Source: Komagataella phaffii GS115 (lineage: Eukaryota; Ascomycota; Pichiomycetes; Pichiales; Pichiaceae). From it: a DNA stretch of 64,000 nucleotides. Location of the stretch: positions 682,001 through 746,000 of the forward strand of contig NC_012966.1 of NCBI RefSeq assembly GCF_000027005.1, read 5' to 3'. Every line of letters starts with the position of its first letter. Positions within the stretch are counted from its first letter, which is position 1. A model generated the notes under the pieces. That model made no database searches. It saw only the letters and a program-made list of their open reading frames with translations, and was not told the origin of the DNA. Both the position numbers and the translations under genes were made by a program. Positions 53,946 through 64,000 of the stretch are shown here, piece after piece.

Positions 53946-56905
53946 TGCAAATACAGCGAGTTGACAAGGGATGAGGGCAAAGATATAAGTATCGGAATTC
54001 TGGATGCTAAGATGTAATGTTGGAGAAACTTGGCAATTTGAAATGCAGGAAAGTTCCAAGTTTAGTGATAGTCAGCTGTCAAAATACTATTCGTCTTTAT
54101 TTACGGCACATCAGCGTGTTTGACCTTCGTTAGAACGAGATCCACCCGTCACAATCTGTTCTCATTCGGGCTGTGAGACCTGTCAAAGTGTTTTTGGGTC
54201 TATCTTTGTACTCTATCATGGACTAAGCCATAGCACTAGTCGAATGGATCCAAATTGAGGTTGTTTTTTTTCCATTTTTTCTTCGGATCTTGATTCCATA
54301 TGGCATTATCTTTCTTGAAGTGCATGATGCAGGTGACGTTCGCTTCTAGCTGGTTGCAAAAATTGGCACAAAGCAATTATTCGATAATACCGTGTACAGT
54401 AAGAGATCACAACAATACGTATTTGGAAATAGATCCCTCTATACCTCCTTGAATTGCCTAATCGAGACTAAAAGGTTTGTCCGGTTAGCGGCGATAAGCG
54501 AGGACTCGCTAAATGTTAGATTGCCTGACGTGACATCTTGCATATACGTCAACAAACATGCATAATCTGTACTCTTATTGGCCACAACGGTGCATGAAAG
54601 TAGAAATATGGGGCCTTACTTTTATTCAGTCTTGGGAGAGTCAGCAAAATTCTGCTTTTTTCACGTCAACAGATGCATAACTAGATAATATTTCTGGCTA
54701 ATTTGCTCATCCGTATAGTGAAACCAGACTTCACTGGGCTAGTCAACGATGCACGTCTATAGCGAACCTTGCTGACTGATCGAACTACGGCTTCATTAGC
54801 TTCCCCTCTACTTTCCCCCGTATTGAAGCCAGTGCCCAGCAATGGTTGAATCAAAACAAGAAAACATATTGCTCCTATTTTATTTTCTTCGTTGTGATTC
54901 GCCTTATAAATTGGGGCACTTCTGGTCGGTGGGAGATGTAGTTGCGGTGCACATTCTGTCATGTTTCTCTGGAAACAGATTACGTCCAATGTGTATCATA
55001 TGCAGACATAGTGGTTATGCTACTGCAAGAACTATTCTGTAGGAAAATAGGCGTGCCCAATACTGATTCTGTTTCTTGGTAAAGGCAGGGACACATTATG
55101 TGGGCAGGAAGTTCAATTGTGTTACTGAAACACTGTTGGGATTAGACTTGAATGCTACGAAACCTCAATCCTTCTGGACTCTCCAAGAGATGCAATTCAA
55201 ATGCAGTCACAGTATCTATATTCCAAATTGAAGTTGGACCATTTTGATACCAGGTACTGCAAGGTTTTATTAGGAAAAAGCCGGTTACGATTGCAATATA
55301 TGAACAGGATAAGGCGCATGCAGAAGCGGCGCTCGAGCAGGGTGCAGGACAACCAGTCCCAAAGAGTAGAGAGAATTGGGTCTTGGCAATCCATGGAACA
55401 TCACTTCATTCGTTCCAGAACGTTCAACCTGTATCTGTTTCAATTAGTTGGATGCCGGCCTAGCAATTCCGTAGTCTCAGGCACAATTCCGCTCACGCCG
55501 GAAAGACTGATGTCCATAATTGATTCTGTCGTACGTCTGTCCTTAGACAGGAAGTGTACAGCGCACACGGCAAAGCTAAACTACACACCGACAGTATAAT
55601 CCATTACAACATGGAATGGCACTCTTTCTGACATCTTCATACCATCAGTTGTGAGTCCTCATCACAATGATCAAGAAAAACAGTTAAATGCTCCTTTCAG
55701 AGTGTAGCAACAACTGTGCCTTCTCATTCATCTCAAAGCACTTGTGTAAACATGAATCCAAGAGAAAATTCAACATCCCACTACGCAGAACAAGTAGCTT
55801 CTATGGACAGCCGTGGGTGGCATTTCAAGTGTTACAGCACTGAAGCCCAAGTTCACTACGCGACTTTTGCTTCTGCTTTGCGTGTCGCCCTGGGATTTCT
55901 TAGCCTGATTCTATACTCTCTGGTATGTACAGTCGAACACCCATCACCTGAAATAGTATTCAGAAGTGAAGACTCAGGGTTCAGCAGTAGCGAGATGCTT
56001 TTCAGATGTTATTATACGTCCCATCAAATAACCTCCAAACTCCGACTCAAGTTAACGCCACCGCACACAAAAATACAACCAACCATCCATCAACCATACT
56101 TCCCTTACTGCCTTCTTCGAAAAATCTCCACCCATGTATGCACACCTTCCCTCACTTTTCCATGCTAGCTGTGCGCTGGAACCAACCTTCAACAGTTTTT
56201 CCCGCTCAAAGTCCGTTACCAGGGTATTTTTCAATGTGCCTGCGTTGAACACGTTAATCCCAAGCCGAAGTTGATTATATACATCCAGCGTGGGCCTACA
56301 TTCCACTTTTAGTCCTTTCTGGATGTTTTCTTTGGGTAACTCATCCTCCAAAGTACAGTGATTACTTAAACAATGTCGCGAAAACTACATCTCAAACCAG
56401 CCATCTCTGTTCTAGTGCATGAGCTGCTAACTAGTTATCAGGGATACCAAGCCATTTGCCGCCAAATGCTCTCAAAAGCTAGTTCACACTTGTTTCAGCA
56501 ACTATTGTCTGCATAATCGTTCTTCAACCTCGATCGTCGCAGAATTTCATGGCTGGTGGGATTTCACTTACAGTCAGAGTTTATATTGTACACTTCGACC
56601 CTGTCAAAAGAATTGGAGTTACTCAAGTTTGAACACACACCAAGGGATCTGAAATTCAGGTGGTGAGGGATAGATACAAAGCAAGTTCACATTGACTTCT
56701 AACCCTGGCACGCACCCACTCAATCCATTGCATCTCTTCAATTAGCATCGAGTCCATTTTTTTTTGCATGTCCATTCTCTTGGAGAGGACGATTTTCAAT
56801 TAGCATAAGCACATCGAACCATTACTAGTCACTTCACAGTTGACGTCCATTCATTTTTCATTTTGCGTTTAATTGTTCTTTATTTGCTTGTTATATTCTC
56901 TTTCA
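53946..56905. other. Gene-poor 3-kb stretch at the right of the island
   Basis: It holds the promoters of the flocculin-like gene (left end) and AMN1 (right end). Open frames at 55201-55599, 55752-56168 and 56052-56351 (minus) are in conflict with each other or lack a good ATG, and none shows a known domain. Some read like worn coding sequence, so decayed genes are possible. I see no tRNA, LTR or tandem repeat. Confidence 0.4.
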
Positions 56906-58537
56906 ATGTCATCTTCAACTCGAAATGAGAGATTGGAAAGACTTAATGTCAAGAGAGTCAGAGATAAGAAAAATTTGGACAGCCCTCGTCCCATCAAACG
57001 TTCTTCCAGTGATACTCTTCGAACTCGGAAATATGACTATTTCAAAACTCTTTCACCACCGCCGTCTATCCAAAGAAAGACTTCCAGATCTTTTTCGAAC
57101 CTTTTTCATAGATTCAAAAACCCCAGCCGTTCTTCCTCCTGTTCCAAAAACCAAGATCTACGATTGTTAACTCCCAGCACAGTTGTTTCCACCCCAGACT
57201 CACTATTTTCGTGCGATAATGGGGATGATTATTCGACTCCCACTTCTCCGCTGGCTTCAAAACAGTTCACTTTCTATTATTCAGACAGTGCTTCTTCTTC
57301 TAGTTCGTCTGTCAATGAGGAATTCTCTAAACTTACTTTAAAAAACTGTGTCACTACAGATCCCGTTAAACGTTCTTTGTCATCACGAATCTTTGAAATC
57401 CCAGAAATTCTTAATCTTATTCTTTCCTGCCTGGACGACAGCGAGAGTAGAATCCCAAGGGAAAAGATAAAAAATCGCAGAAAGCCGCTCTCCTTACGAC
57501 ATGCCAAGCTGGTTCATGGCGAGAAAGGTGACCGCATATGGAGAGACAGTCAGGAGATGGGGTTTTTTGAGCCAACGGTGAAGGAATCTAACTTATACAA
57601 TTGTCTCTTTGTCAACAAACTCTGGTATCAGTCAACGTTGGAAATATTAGAAACAAGATTTTATTTTGCAGATGAGCGAAAGCTTAGATCTTTATGTGAG
57701 AGACCAGTGATAAAGAAGACGAACTCTCAGACTAACACCTTGGTTTTGCACAAACTGTTTTATACTGAACAATATGTGGTAGACCATCTTGCACAACAAA
57801 TATCTGGATGTTTGGAATGGCTCGAGTTCTATGTCTGCCCTAGGATCGTACCTTCCCCAACTTTTTTCGAAGGAAACAAAATCCAGAAGCTTTGCATTCC
57901 AGGATCTGCAGTAGTTGACGATTCGTTCTTGAAAAGCGTAAGCAAGAACCTTCCCAATTTAAAAGTTCTTGATATTAGAGCCTGTGAACTGGTGACAGAT
58001 GCTGGAGTTTATTACATTGCCCACAGTTGCCTAAACTTAGAAACGTTGAACGTTGGAAGGCACTCCAGAGGGGAACTAATCACAGATGCAAGCATCGGGC
58101 CTGTTGTCAGAAACACCAAAATCACCACTCTAGGCGTTGCCGGCTGCAACATCACAGACCGATCTCTGTGGCAGCTGTGTCTAAATCGTGGCTCTCAAGT
58201 GAAACGACTCTCTCTGAACAACTGTAGAATGTTGACAGATAACTCATTATGCAAGATTTTGCACCATGATTATTTTCCCAACTTAACAGTGTTGGAGATT
58301 CGTAACTGTCTCAACTTGTCCAACCTGAGGCCCGTAGTCTTGTTCAAGAAACGTCAGATTAAGAAGGGAATCCCAGTGCTGGTGGAGGGCTGCGAAGTTA
58401 TAGACCACAGATTGCGGGAGCAAGAACTACAGATCGATCTTGAAGTGTCAAGAAAAATCATATCGGATATAAGTGGTTGGATAAACGAGTCTGCTGATGA
58501 TGATAATGATTTCCAACAGCTACTAAGAAGCCGTTGA
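56906..58537 (+). CDS. AMN1: Antagonist of mitotic exit, Amn1-type leucine-rich-repeat protein
   Basis: A 543-residue protein. Residues 1-160 are Ser/Arg-rich and disordered. An F-box-like helix pair (RIFEIPEILNLILSCL, near 165) and LYNCLFVNKLWYQSTLEIL precede about seven leucine-rich repeats of the Amn1/Grr1 cysteine-containing type (NLKVLDIRACELVTDAGVYYIAHSC; LETLNVGR; QVKRLSLNNCRMLTDNSL). This matches S. cerevisiae Amn1 (549 residues), which blocks the mitotic exit network by competing for Tem1 and marks Ace2 for degradation, controlling daughter-cell separation. The frame reaches further upstream only via a TTG; ATG 56906 is used. Confidence 0.85.
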   Translation: MSSSTRNERLERLNVKRVRDKKNLDSPRPIKRSSSDTLRTRKYDYFKTLSPPPSIQRKTSRSFSNLFHRFKNPSRSSSCSKNQDLRLLTPSTVVSTPDSLFSCDNGDDYSTPTSPLASKQFTFYYSDSASSSSSSVNEEFSKLTLKNCVTTDPVKRSLSSRIFEIPEILNLILSCLDDSESRIPREKIKNRRKPLSLRHAKLVHGEKGDRIWRDSQEMGFFEPTVKESNLYNCLFVNKLWYQSTLEILETRFYFADERKLRSLCERPVIKKTNSQTNTLVLHKLFYTEQYVVDHLAQQISGCLEWLEFYVCPRIVPSPTFFEGNKIQKLCIPGSAVVDDSFLKSVSKNLPNLKVLDIRACELVTDAGVYYIAHSCLNLETLNVGRHSRGELITDASIGPVVRNTKITTLGVAGCNITDRSLWQLCLNRGSQVKRLSLNNCRMLTDNSLCKILHHDYFPNLTVLEIRNCLNLSNLRPVVLFKKRQIKKGIPVLVEGCEVIDHRLREQELQIDLEVSRKIISDISGWINESADDDNDFQQLLRSR

Positions 58538-58705
58538 CTCAACACATAATGCTAAAGAAATGCTACACCCTTGATAAATATATAGTTCCCACAAAACATT
58601 AATATAATTCATAATTTATATAATAGACCAGAGTTCGCGATCACCTAGACTGAAAGTTTCATCAATCAGTCTTTTCCTCTGCTGTCAACCATAGGCAAAC
58701 AACGA

Positions 58706-59377
58706 ATGGGCGGAAGATATCCTCCAAGGGAGTACAGCAGACCAAATAGCTATAGAGGACCTCGAAGTGGACCACCGCATCCACGACCGTCCTCGAGGGA
58801 AGGTCATGGTTACCCCAACCGTAACTCATATCGACAAGATTATCGTCATAGGCCAGATTATCGACAGGACTACAGGCATGATTATAGAGATGATTACAGG
58901 GATGATTACAGGGATGATTACAGGGACGATTACCGGGATTACGGGTATGGTCAAGAGCCCAGAAATGATTACAGACATGATTATAGGAACGGCTCCAGGA
59001 ATGATTACCCAGACTCTCGAAGAGAGAACGCTCATTCACGCCCACAAACGGTAGAACCACGGAGGCAAGAGGAACAAAGTCACACAACACAAGAAACGAA
59101 CGAAACAGGAAAAGAGACAGAAATAACACAGGAAAAGGAAACGGCACAGGAAAACAAGTCTTATTGGGTAGCTCGATTGAAAATTGACGGACAGCTTAGA
59201 GAGAAGATTCAAACTTCCTTTGAAAGTTTGGAGAGCACCGACGACCGAACCCGGAATCTTTTACAAAAATCTTTAGCTCTAGAAATAGAAGCTGATAACC
59301 TTGCAAGATTTGTTGAGAATGAAGCTCTCAGAGTGAAGCTCTGCGAAGAGAAACTGGAGAATATAAATTATTTGTAG
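58706..59377 (+). CDS. LGE1: Lge1-like protein with Arg/Tyr-rich disordered region and C-terminal coiled coil
   Basis: A 223-residue protein. Residues 1-110 are almost entirely Arg, Tyr, Asp, Asn, Ser, Pro and Gly, with five DYRD units at 59-78. A Glu/Thr-rich link follows (115-150), then a C-terminal helical domain (SYWVARLKIDGQLREKIQTSFESLES... to the end) suited to a coiled coil. S. cerevisiae Lge1 has the same plan: a Tyr/Arg-rich sticky region that phase-separates and a C-terminal coiled coil that binds the Bre1 ubiquitin ligase to promote H2B ubiquitination. Low-complexity sequence makes orthology less than certain, but the short WxxxLKxDxxL-type C-terminal domain supports it. Confidence 0.65.
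   Translation: MGGRYPPREYSRPNSYRGPRSGPPHPRPSSREGHGYPNRNSYRQDYRHRPDYRQDYRHDYRDDYRDDYRDDYRDDYRDYGYGQEPRNDYRHDYRNGSRNDYPDSRRENAHSRPQTVEPRRQEEQSHTTQETNETGKETEITQEKETAQENKSYWVARLKIDGQLREKIQTSFESLESTDDRTRNLLQKSLALEIEADNLARFVENEALRVKLCEEKLENINYL
58880..58939 (+). repeat. Five 12-bp repeats encoding DYRD
   Basis: Five in-frame units GATTAYMGNGAY from 58880, encoding DYRD. Other single DYR units flank the run on both sides. Confidence 0.9.
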
Positions 59378-59461
59378 TATAGCCCCATAATATAATGCAA
59401 GCAAGCGCGCCTTAGTCGGTAAGCCTTCCAAGCTGGACAATTCTTTCCTCTTTCATTAAAC

Positions 59462-60472
59462 ATGACTTTAGCACTGGAATTCGAATCAAAGACTGTAACC
59501 GCACTGGTATACCTTTCGGTCTTCACTGGTGCCTACAAGATAATCACAGTTGTGCTAGGATATCTTTCTGTTTTGTTGGATGTCTTCGTTCTACCCGGTG
59601 TCAGTTTGAATAAGTACGGGGCTAAAAAGGGCCATTGGGCCGTTGTCACCGGGGCTTCTGACGGTATTGGAAAAGAATACACTCTTCAGCTCGCTAAACG
59701 TGGCTTCAATGTGGTTTTGGTGAGTCGTACTTTGTCAAAGTTGGAATCTGTTCAAACCGAGGTTCAATCCAAATACAATGTGGAAACCAAACTAGTATCC
59801 TTTGATGCTTCTCTAGATTCAGAGGAAAGTTATCAAGAACTGGCTGATGCCATTGCTGGCCTCCCCGTGACTGTATTGGTCAACAATGTTGGGCAATCCC
59901 ATTCTATCCCTGTTCCATTCTTAGAAACCCCCATCAAAGAGCTAAAAGATATCATAACCATCAACAACACTGCTACACTGCGTATTACTCAAATTGTTGC
60001 TCCAGTCATTGTTACTACCGCTCGTCAGAAGAAAACGCGTGGACTAATCCTCACCATGGGATCATTTGGCGGATTGTTGCCAACTCCCCTTTTGGCCACT
60101 TACTCCGGGTCCAAGGCGTTTTTACAGTCTTGGAGTTCAGCTCTAGCCGGTGAACTAAAATCCGATAACGTGGATGTTGAGCTGGTTATTTCTTACCTGG
60201 TCACCTCTGCCATGTCCAAGATCAGACGAACCTCTGCATCCATTCCATCTCCAAAGGCATTTGTTGCTTCCGTGTTCAAATCACTAGGTCGCCGTGGGGG
60301 TGCCCAAGAGCGATACGCCACTTCTACCCCATTTTGGTCGCATGCTTTGATGCATTGGTGGATCGAAAATACTGTTGGTGTTTACTCTGCCGTCGCCAAC
60401 ACACTGAATTTGAACATGCACCAGAGCATCCGAGCTCGTGCATTGAAGAAGGCTGCCAGCAAGAAGGAGTAA
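59462..60472 (+). CDS. IFA38: Very-long-chain 3-oxoacyl-CoA reductase
   Basis: A 336-residue short-chain dehydrogenase of the ER membrane that carries out the first reduction in the very-long-chain fatty acid elongation cycle. An N-terminal membrane anchor spans about residues 12-45. The cofactor motif TGASDGIG is at 63-70, NNVG at 141-144, catalytic S201 and Y214/K218 (YSGSK). The block [24 protein letters not shown] in sense is typical of KAR/Ifa38/HSD17B12. The C-terminus is lysine-rich (KKAASKKE), though not a textbook KKxx retrieval signal. Length equals S. cerevisiae Ifa38 (347). It lies 84 bp after the LGE1-like gene on the same strand. Confidence 0.93.
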   Translation: MTLALEFESKTVTALVYLSVFTGAYKIITVVLGYLSVLLDVFVLPGVSLNKYGAKKGHWAVVTGASDGIGKEYTLQLAKRGFNVVLVSRTLSKLESVQTEVQSKYNVETKLVSFDASLDSEESYQELADAIAGLPVTVLVNNVGQSHSIPVPFLETPIKELKDIITINNTATLRITQIVAPVIVTTARQKKTRGLILTMGSFGGLLPTPLLATYSGSKAFLQSWSSALAGELKSDNVDVELVISYLVTSAMSKIRRTSASIPSPKAFVASVFKSLGRRGGAQERYATSTPFWSHALMHWWIENTVGVYSAVANTLNLNMHQSIRARALKKAASKKE

Positions 60473-60712
60473 AGCCAATTTACACTTCAAAAACTACACG
60501 GATATTAGGACGCCCTTATTGAACTCCATACCAGTCGTATTTACTCCGAATTCCACTTTTGTTCCCCTTGCATCTGCGTTTTACCGTTCCAGTCTTTACT
60601 CTTGCTTACTCAAACAATAACACCCATCACGTAGATCTCGCGTTTTCAAATCAAACAACCCTCGTTTTTTCTCCCGTATTTTGTTTTCGAACTCCATCAC
60701 AATCTGCACACA

Positions 60713-61681
60713 ATGGGGGAATTAGCTGACTATCAAAGACTGGAGAAGATCGGAGAGGGTACCTACGGTGTCGTTTATAAAGCGCTCGATATAAGACACA
60801 ATAACCGGGTGGTAGCGCTGAAAAAAATCAGATTAGAGTCCGAGGACGAAGGTGTGCCTTCCACCGCCATCAGAGAGATCTCCCTGTTGAAAGAACTGAA
60901 AGATGACAATATCGTCCGATTGTATGACATAGTCCATTCTGACTCGCATAAGCTGTATCTAGTGTTTGAATTTTTGGATTTGGACTTCAAAAAATACATG
61001 GAATCGATTCCACAGGGTGCAGGGTTGGGAGCTGCCATGGTAAAGCGATTCATGATTCAATTGATCCGAGGAATCTTGTACTGCCACTCGCACAGGATCT
61101 TGCATAGAGACCTTAAGCCTCAGAATCTACTTATTGATAAAGAGGGTAACTTGAAGTTGGCAGATTTCGGTCTTGCCAGAGCATTTGGTGTGCCCTTGCG
61201 TGCCTACACACATGAAGTTGTTACACTTTGGTACAGAGCCCCAGAGATCTTACTAGGAGGCAAACAGTATTCTACAGGAGTGGATATGTGGTCTATTGGA
61301 TGTATCTTTGCAGAGATGGTCAACAGAAAGCCATTGTTCGCAGGAGATTCAGAAATTGACCAGATATTCCGAATCTTCAGGGTGTTGGGAACTCCCAACG
61401 AGGAAAACTGGCCCGAAGTCAATTACCTCCCTGACTTCAAGCCCACATTTCCCAAATGGGGTAGAAAGAGCTTAGCTTCGGTCGTTACTTCGTTGGACGC
61501 TGACGGTATTGACCTTTTAGAGCGCTTGCTTGTCTACGACCCGGCCGGCCGAATCTCCGCCAAGCGTGCTCTTCAGCACTCCTACTTCTTTGATGATGCA
61601 ATCACTGCTCCGCTTACCGATGCTGATCACGAGCTACACCAATCCAACATGCAAGTGGACACTTCAGCAGTGTATACTTGA
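60713..61681 (+). CDS. CDC28: Cyclin-dependent kinase 1
   Basis: A 322-residue protein kinase, the master cell-cycle CDK. The glycine loop GEGTYG is at 14-19 with the inhibitory Tyr at Y18, the exact PSTAIRE cyclin-binding helix at 49-55, the catalytic HRDLKPQN with D133, DFG at 151-153, and the activating Thr at T166 in the T-loop. The sequence resembles Cdc28 throughout, with about 25 extra residues at the C-terminus (298 in S. cerevisiae). The upstream 240 bp is T- and C-rich without obvious motifs. Confidence 0.97.
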   Translation: MGELADYQRLEKIGEGTYGVVYKALDIRHNNRVVALKKIRLESEDEGVPSTAIREISLLKELKDDNIVRLYDIVHSDSHKLYLVFEFLDLDFKKYMESIPQGAGLGAAMVKRFMIQLIRGILYCHSHRILHRDLKPQNLLIDKEGNLKLADFGLARAFGVPLRAYTHEVVTLWYRAPEILLGGKQYSTGVDMWSIGCIFAEMVNRKPLFAGDSEIDQIFRIFRVLGTPNEENWPEVNYLPDFKPTFPKWGRKSLASVVTSLDADGIDLLERLLVYDPAGRISAKRALQHSYFFDDAITAPLTDADHELHQSNMQVDTSAVYT

Positions 61682-61811
61682 ATTGTTATGCCAACTACAA
61701 GAAAGAAAAAATAAAGTTACGTAAGTTACCCGTGATATTATATATAGTTTCATATTTTATAAAACAGCTATAATTATAATTATACTCCTTGTCGCTTCTC
61801 TCACATCATGG

Positions 61812-61818
61812 CACGTGA
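61812..61818. promoter_or_regulatory. Cbf1-type E-box upstream of MET10
   Basis: CACGTGA (TCACGTG on the other strand) lies 128-134 bp before the MET10 ATG. It is the site that Cbf1 uses with Met4 and Met28 to activate sulphate-assimilation genes in S. cerevisiae. A T-run at 61881-61893 lies between it and the ATG. Confidence 0.65.
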
Positions 61819-61944
61819 GCATGTATATCTTGCAAACACCGTAGACGATAGAGATGCCACACTTTTCAGGTCTGGTTATCCTTTTTTTTTTTTAAATAGG
61901 AAGATCTTAGCCCAAGAGGATTCTTCTATATTCGTTCACCGGAG

Positions 61945-64000
61945 ATGCCTTCCATTTCACAGCGTGGTTCACGTAACAATTCGTTTAGTTCGGAAACTAC
62001 GGTTCCATCGCTCGCTGAGGCCTCTGCTGTCTCGCCCTTTGGTCTCCCCACTGACCCAGAATCGCTGTACGGAACGACCCTGACATCGGCCCACACTGTG
62101 ATCACTACTGTGCCTTATTATTTGTCAGATAGATTGTTTAGTTATGCAGCTCCTGGTGCGGATGGTGCCTTAGATGCTGCTGCTCATCTGTGGAGGACAT
62201 ATTTAAGACCTAACGCTCAAGGAAATGTGCCTCATTTAACCAGATTTGATATCAGATCTGGTGCTTCCAATGCCATTTTGGGTTATCTGTCAGGGCTAGA
62301 GCCTTCCGCTGTGGTGCCTGTTTTAGTTCCTGGCGCTGCTTTGACTTATATGCGCCCTGTTCTGGCTGAGCGTAGGGACTCACCTGTACCAGTCGCTTTC
62401 AATGTTTCTGCATTGGATTATGATTTTGAAACCTCTACCCTGGTGTCCAACTATGTTGAACCATTGAATGCTGCCCGTTATTTGGGTTACTCTGTGTTCA
62501 CTCCATTGAGCAAAAACGAGGCTCAAAGCATCGCCATTTTAACTCATGCGCTGGCCAACATTGAGCCAACCCTCAATTTGTACGATGGCCCTTCTTACCT
62601 CAAACAATCTGGAAAAATCGAAGGCATATTAACTGGTGAAAAGCTGTTCCAGCTTTACCAGAAACTGCTAGCTGAGATCCCTTCTTGGTCGAAAATAGAG
62701 TCCTACAAGAGACCTGCTGCTGCTTTAGCCTCCTTGAGCAAACTCACCGGTTCTAGACTGAAATCTTTCGAATACGCCGGCCACAATTCACCTTCGACCG
62801 TTTTTGTTATCCATGGATCAGTAGAATCTGAACTTTTGTTGCACACTGTAGAACGCTTTGCTGAGAAAGACGTCCAAATTGGCGCTATTGCAGTTAGAGT
62901 TCCGCTCCCCTTCAATATTGACGAGTTTGCTTCTTCTTTTCCATCTTCTACCAGAAGAATTGTCGTCATTGGCCAGGTTCAAAGCTCTTCTTCTTCTTCT
63001 TTAAAGAAAGATGTCGCTGCCTCTTTGTTCTGGAAACTCGGTGCTTCTGCTCCAGCTGTCGCAGAGTTTGTCTATGAGCCAAGCTTCAATTGGAGTAGCG
63101 ATTCCTTGGAGTCGATTATTGCCTCTTATGAAGTCCTTCCAAAATCAACCTCAGCCACCAAAGGAGACTACATTTTCTGGACCGCTGACAATGGTCGTTT
63201 TGCGGAAGTTGCTTCCAAGATTGCCTATTCCTTTTCACTTAGGGATGACAACAAGCTAAGTTACAGAGCAAAATTTGACAATATCAATGGTGCGGGCGTA
63301 CTGCAGGCTCAACTAAGAACTAATTCTCTTGTTGCCACCGATATTGATGCGGCAGACATTGTCTTCGTAGAGGGTTTCAAGTTGTTGCAAGCCTTCGATG
63401 TGGTTTCAACCGCCAAAGAAGGTGCTACGTTAATTATTGCATCTTCAGACTCAATTGAAGATTTGGACAAGGTTGTAGAGTCATTTCCCACTACTTTCAA
63501 ACGTGATGCTGCTACAAAGAATTTGAAGATTCTTCTCATCGACTTGGCATCTGTTGGTGAGCAGGAAGGTCTTGGTGCTAGAACGGGACCAATTGCTTGC
63601 CAGGCTATTTTTTATAGGGTTGCTCAACCTGAGTTGGCTGACCAGCTGACTCGTTACTTGTGGGAAGGAGCAGCCTCTGAGACTGAATTATTGGCTTCAG
63701 TTGTTGCTGAAGTTATTTCCAAAGTTGAAGAAGTTGGTATCAAGGAACTTTCCGTCGATAAAGAATGGGCCTCTCTTCCAACAGGGGAAGAAGAAGAAGT
63801 CATTTTACCCCCTAGACCGCTTGAAACTTCATTTGAGCCCAATCTTAGGGAATCTGCAATTGTCCCTCCTCCAGCCATCAGTTCCAAGCTCGAACTCTCA
63901 AAGAAACTCGTTTTCAAGGAGAGTTATGGTTTGACTAACAGCCTAAGACCTGACTTACCCGTTAGGAATTTTATCGTCAAAGTCAAGGAAAACAGACGTC
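61945..64000 (+). CDS. MET10: Sulfite reductase flavoprotein subunit, partial (runs off right edge)
   Basis: An open frame of 685 codons with no stop before the window ends. The start MPSISQRGSRNNSFSS is the first ATG after an in-frame TAG at 61897. The product matches S. cerevisiae Met10 along its length, for example FDIRSGASNAILG, RVPLPFNIDEFASSFPSSTRRIVVIGQ in its sense, FDNINGAGVLQAQ and, at the edge, RPDLPVRNFIVKVKENR, where the NADPH-cytochrome reductase-like half begins. Met10 is the FAD/NADPH-binding alpha subunit of assimilatory sulfite reductase. About the first two thirds (of roughly 1030 residues) are present; the FMN/NADPH-binding reductase end lies outside. Confidence 0.93.
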   Translation, partial: MPSISQRGSRNNSFSSETTVPSLAEASAVSPFGLPTDPESLYGTTLTSAHTVITTVPYYLSDRLFSYAAPGADGALDAAAHLWRTYLRPNAQGNVPHLTRFDIRSGASNAILGYLSGLEPSAVVPVLVPGAALTYMRPVLAERRDSPVPVAFNVSALDYDFETSTLVSNYVEPLNAARYLGYSVFTPLSKNEAQSIAILTHALANIEPTLNLYDGPSYLKQSGKIEGILTGEKLFQLYQKLLAEIPSWSKIESYKRPAAALASLSKLTGSRLKSFEYAGHNSPSTVFVIHGSVESELLLHTVERFAEKDVQIGAIAVRVPLPFNIDEFASSFPSSTRRIVVIGQVQSSSSSSLKKDVAASLFWKLGASAPAVAEFVYEPSFNWSSDSLESIIASYEVLPKSTSATKGDYIFWTADNGRFAEVASKIAYSFSLRDDNKLSYRAKFDNINGAGVLQAQLRTNSLVATDIDAADIVFVEGFKLLQAFDVVSTAKEGATLIIASSDSIEDLDKVVESFPTTFKRDAATKNLKILLIDLASVGEQEGLGARTGPIACQAIFYRVAQPELADQLTRYLWEGAASETELLASVVAEVISKVEEVGIKELSVDKEWASLPTGEEEEVILPPRPLETSFEPNLRESAIVPPPAISSKLELSKKLVFKESYGLTNSLRPDLPVRNFIVKVKENRR

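Noticed and set aside
55201..55599. 132-codon plus-strand frame
   Set aside because: Has an ATG but no domain, unusual composition, and lies in a gene-poor zone; chance ORFs of this length are expected in 3 kb.
55716..56168. 150-codon frame with GTG start (ATG at 55752)
   Set aside because: No recognised domain, and the 3' half conflicts with a minus-strand open stretch; support is too thin for a gene call.
56052..56351. Minus-strand frame starting at a TTG
   Set aside because: Protein-like in places but has no ATG start; kept only as a possible relic in the findings.

Overview
The window reads as a budding-yeast chromosome segment, most likely from the methylotroph Komagataella phaffii (Pichia pastoris) or a close relative. 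The reasons are compact and apparently intronless genes, a nuclear complex I subunit that Saccharomyces lacks, an L-rhamnose catabolic cluster, a 5S rRNA gene lying alone among protein genes, and protein sequences closest to CTG-clade/methylotroph-type yeasts. The species call is inference; no database was searched.

Layout. 0.6-9 kb: MIG1-type glucose repressor, 4-hydroxyphenylpyruvate dioxygenase, a GRE2-like reductase, a seven-span membrane protein of unknown function, and the PHO84-type phosphate transporter with two Pho4-type E-boxes upstream. 9.4-15.4 kb: an L-rhamnose cluster of LRA1 (dehydrogenase), LRA2 (lactonase), a Zn2Cys6 regulator (TRC1-like) and LRA4 (aldolase). The dehydratase step (LRA3) is not in the window. 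15.6-40.3 kb: dense housekeeping genes: ATH1, HIS6, a small unknown, RPB3, SCD6, NAT3, ANT1, a LisH protein, RPS23, SPN1, a 49-residue TOM5, an unknown, FAA2, JAC1, an unknown, NUP57, complex I NDUFA8 and adenylate cyclase CYR1. Then a tRNA-Asn.

41-56.9 kb is an accessory island. Five tandem genes encode related GPI-type wall proteins, each with a signal peptide, a Cwp1-like head of about 120 residues, a different low-complexity stalk and a shared GPI tail. They are followed by a 5S rRNA gene and, on the other strand, a flocculin-repeat protein with three Cys-rich modules carrying tribasic sites. Four of the five wall-protein genes share a promoter layout: CCAAGAA, then 58-62 bp, then TAGCCTC, then exactly 72 bp, then a TATA box. 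Two of the genes lie in a tandem duplication of about 2 kb. Nearly 3 kb with no convincing gene follows.

56.9-64 kb returns to core genes: AMN1, an LGE1-like protein, IFA38, CDC28 and the 5' two thirds of MET10, which runs off the right edge.

Start codons were chosen as the first sensible ATG; several open frames extend upstream only through GTG or TTG codons and were trimmed. The observations I would follow first are the shared promoter architecture and stalk divergence in the wall-protein array, the Cys-rich tribasic modules in the flocculin-like protein, and the CGG-N12-CCG palindromes at similar positions in front of the rhamnose genes.
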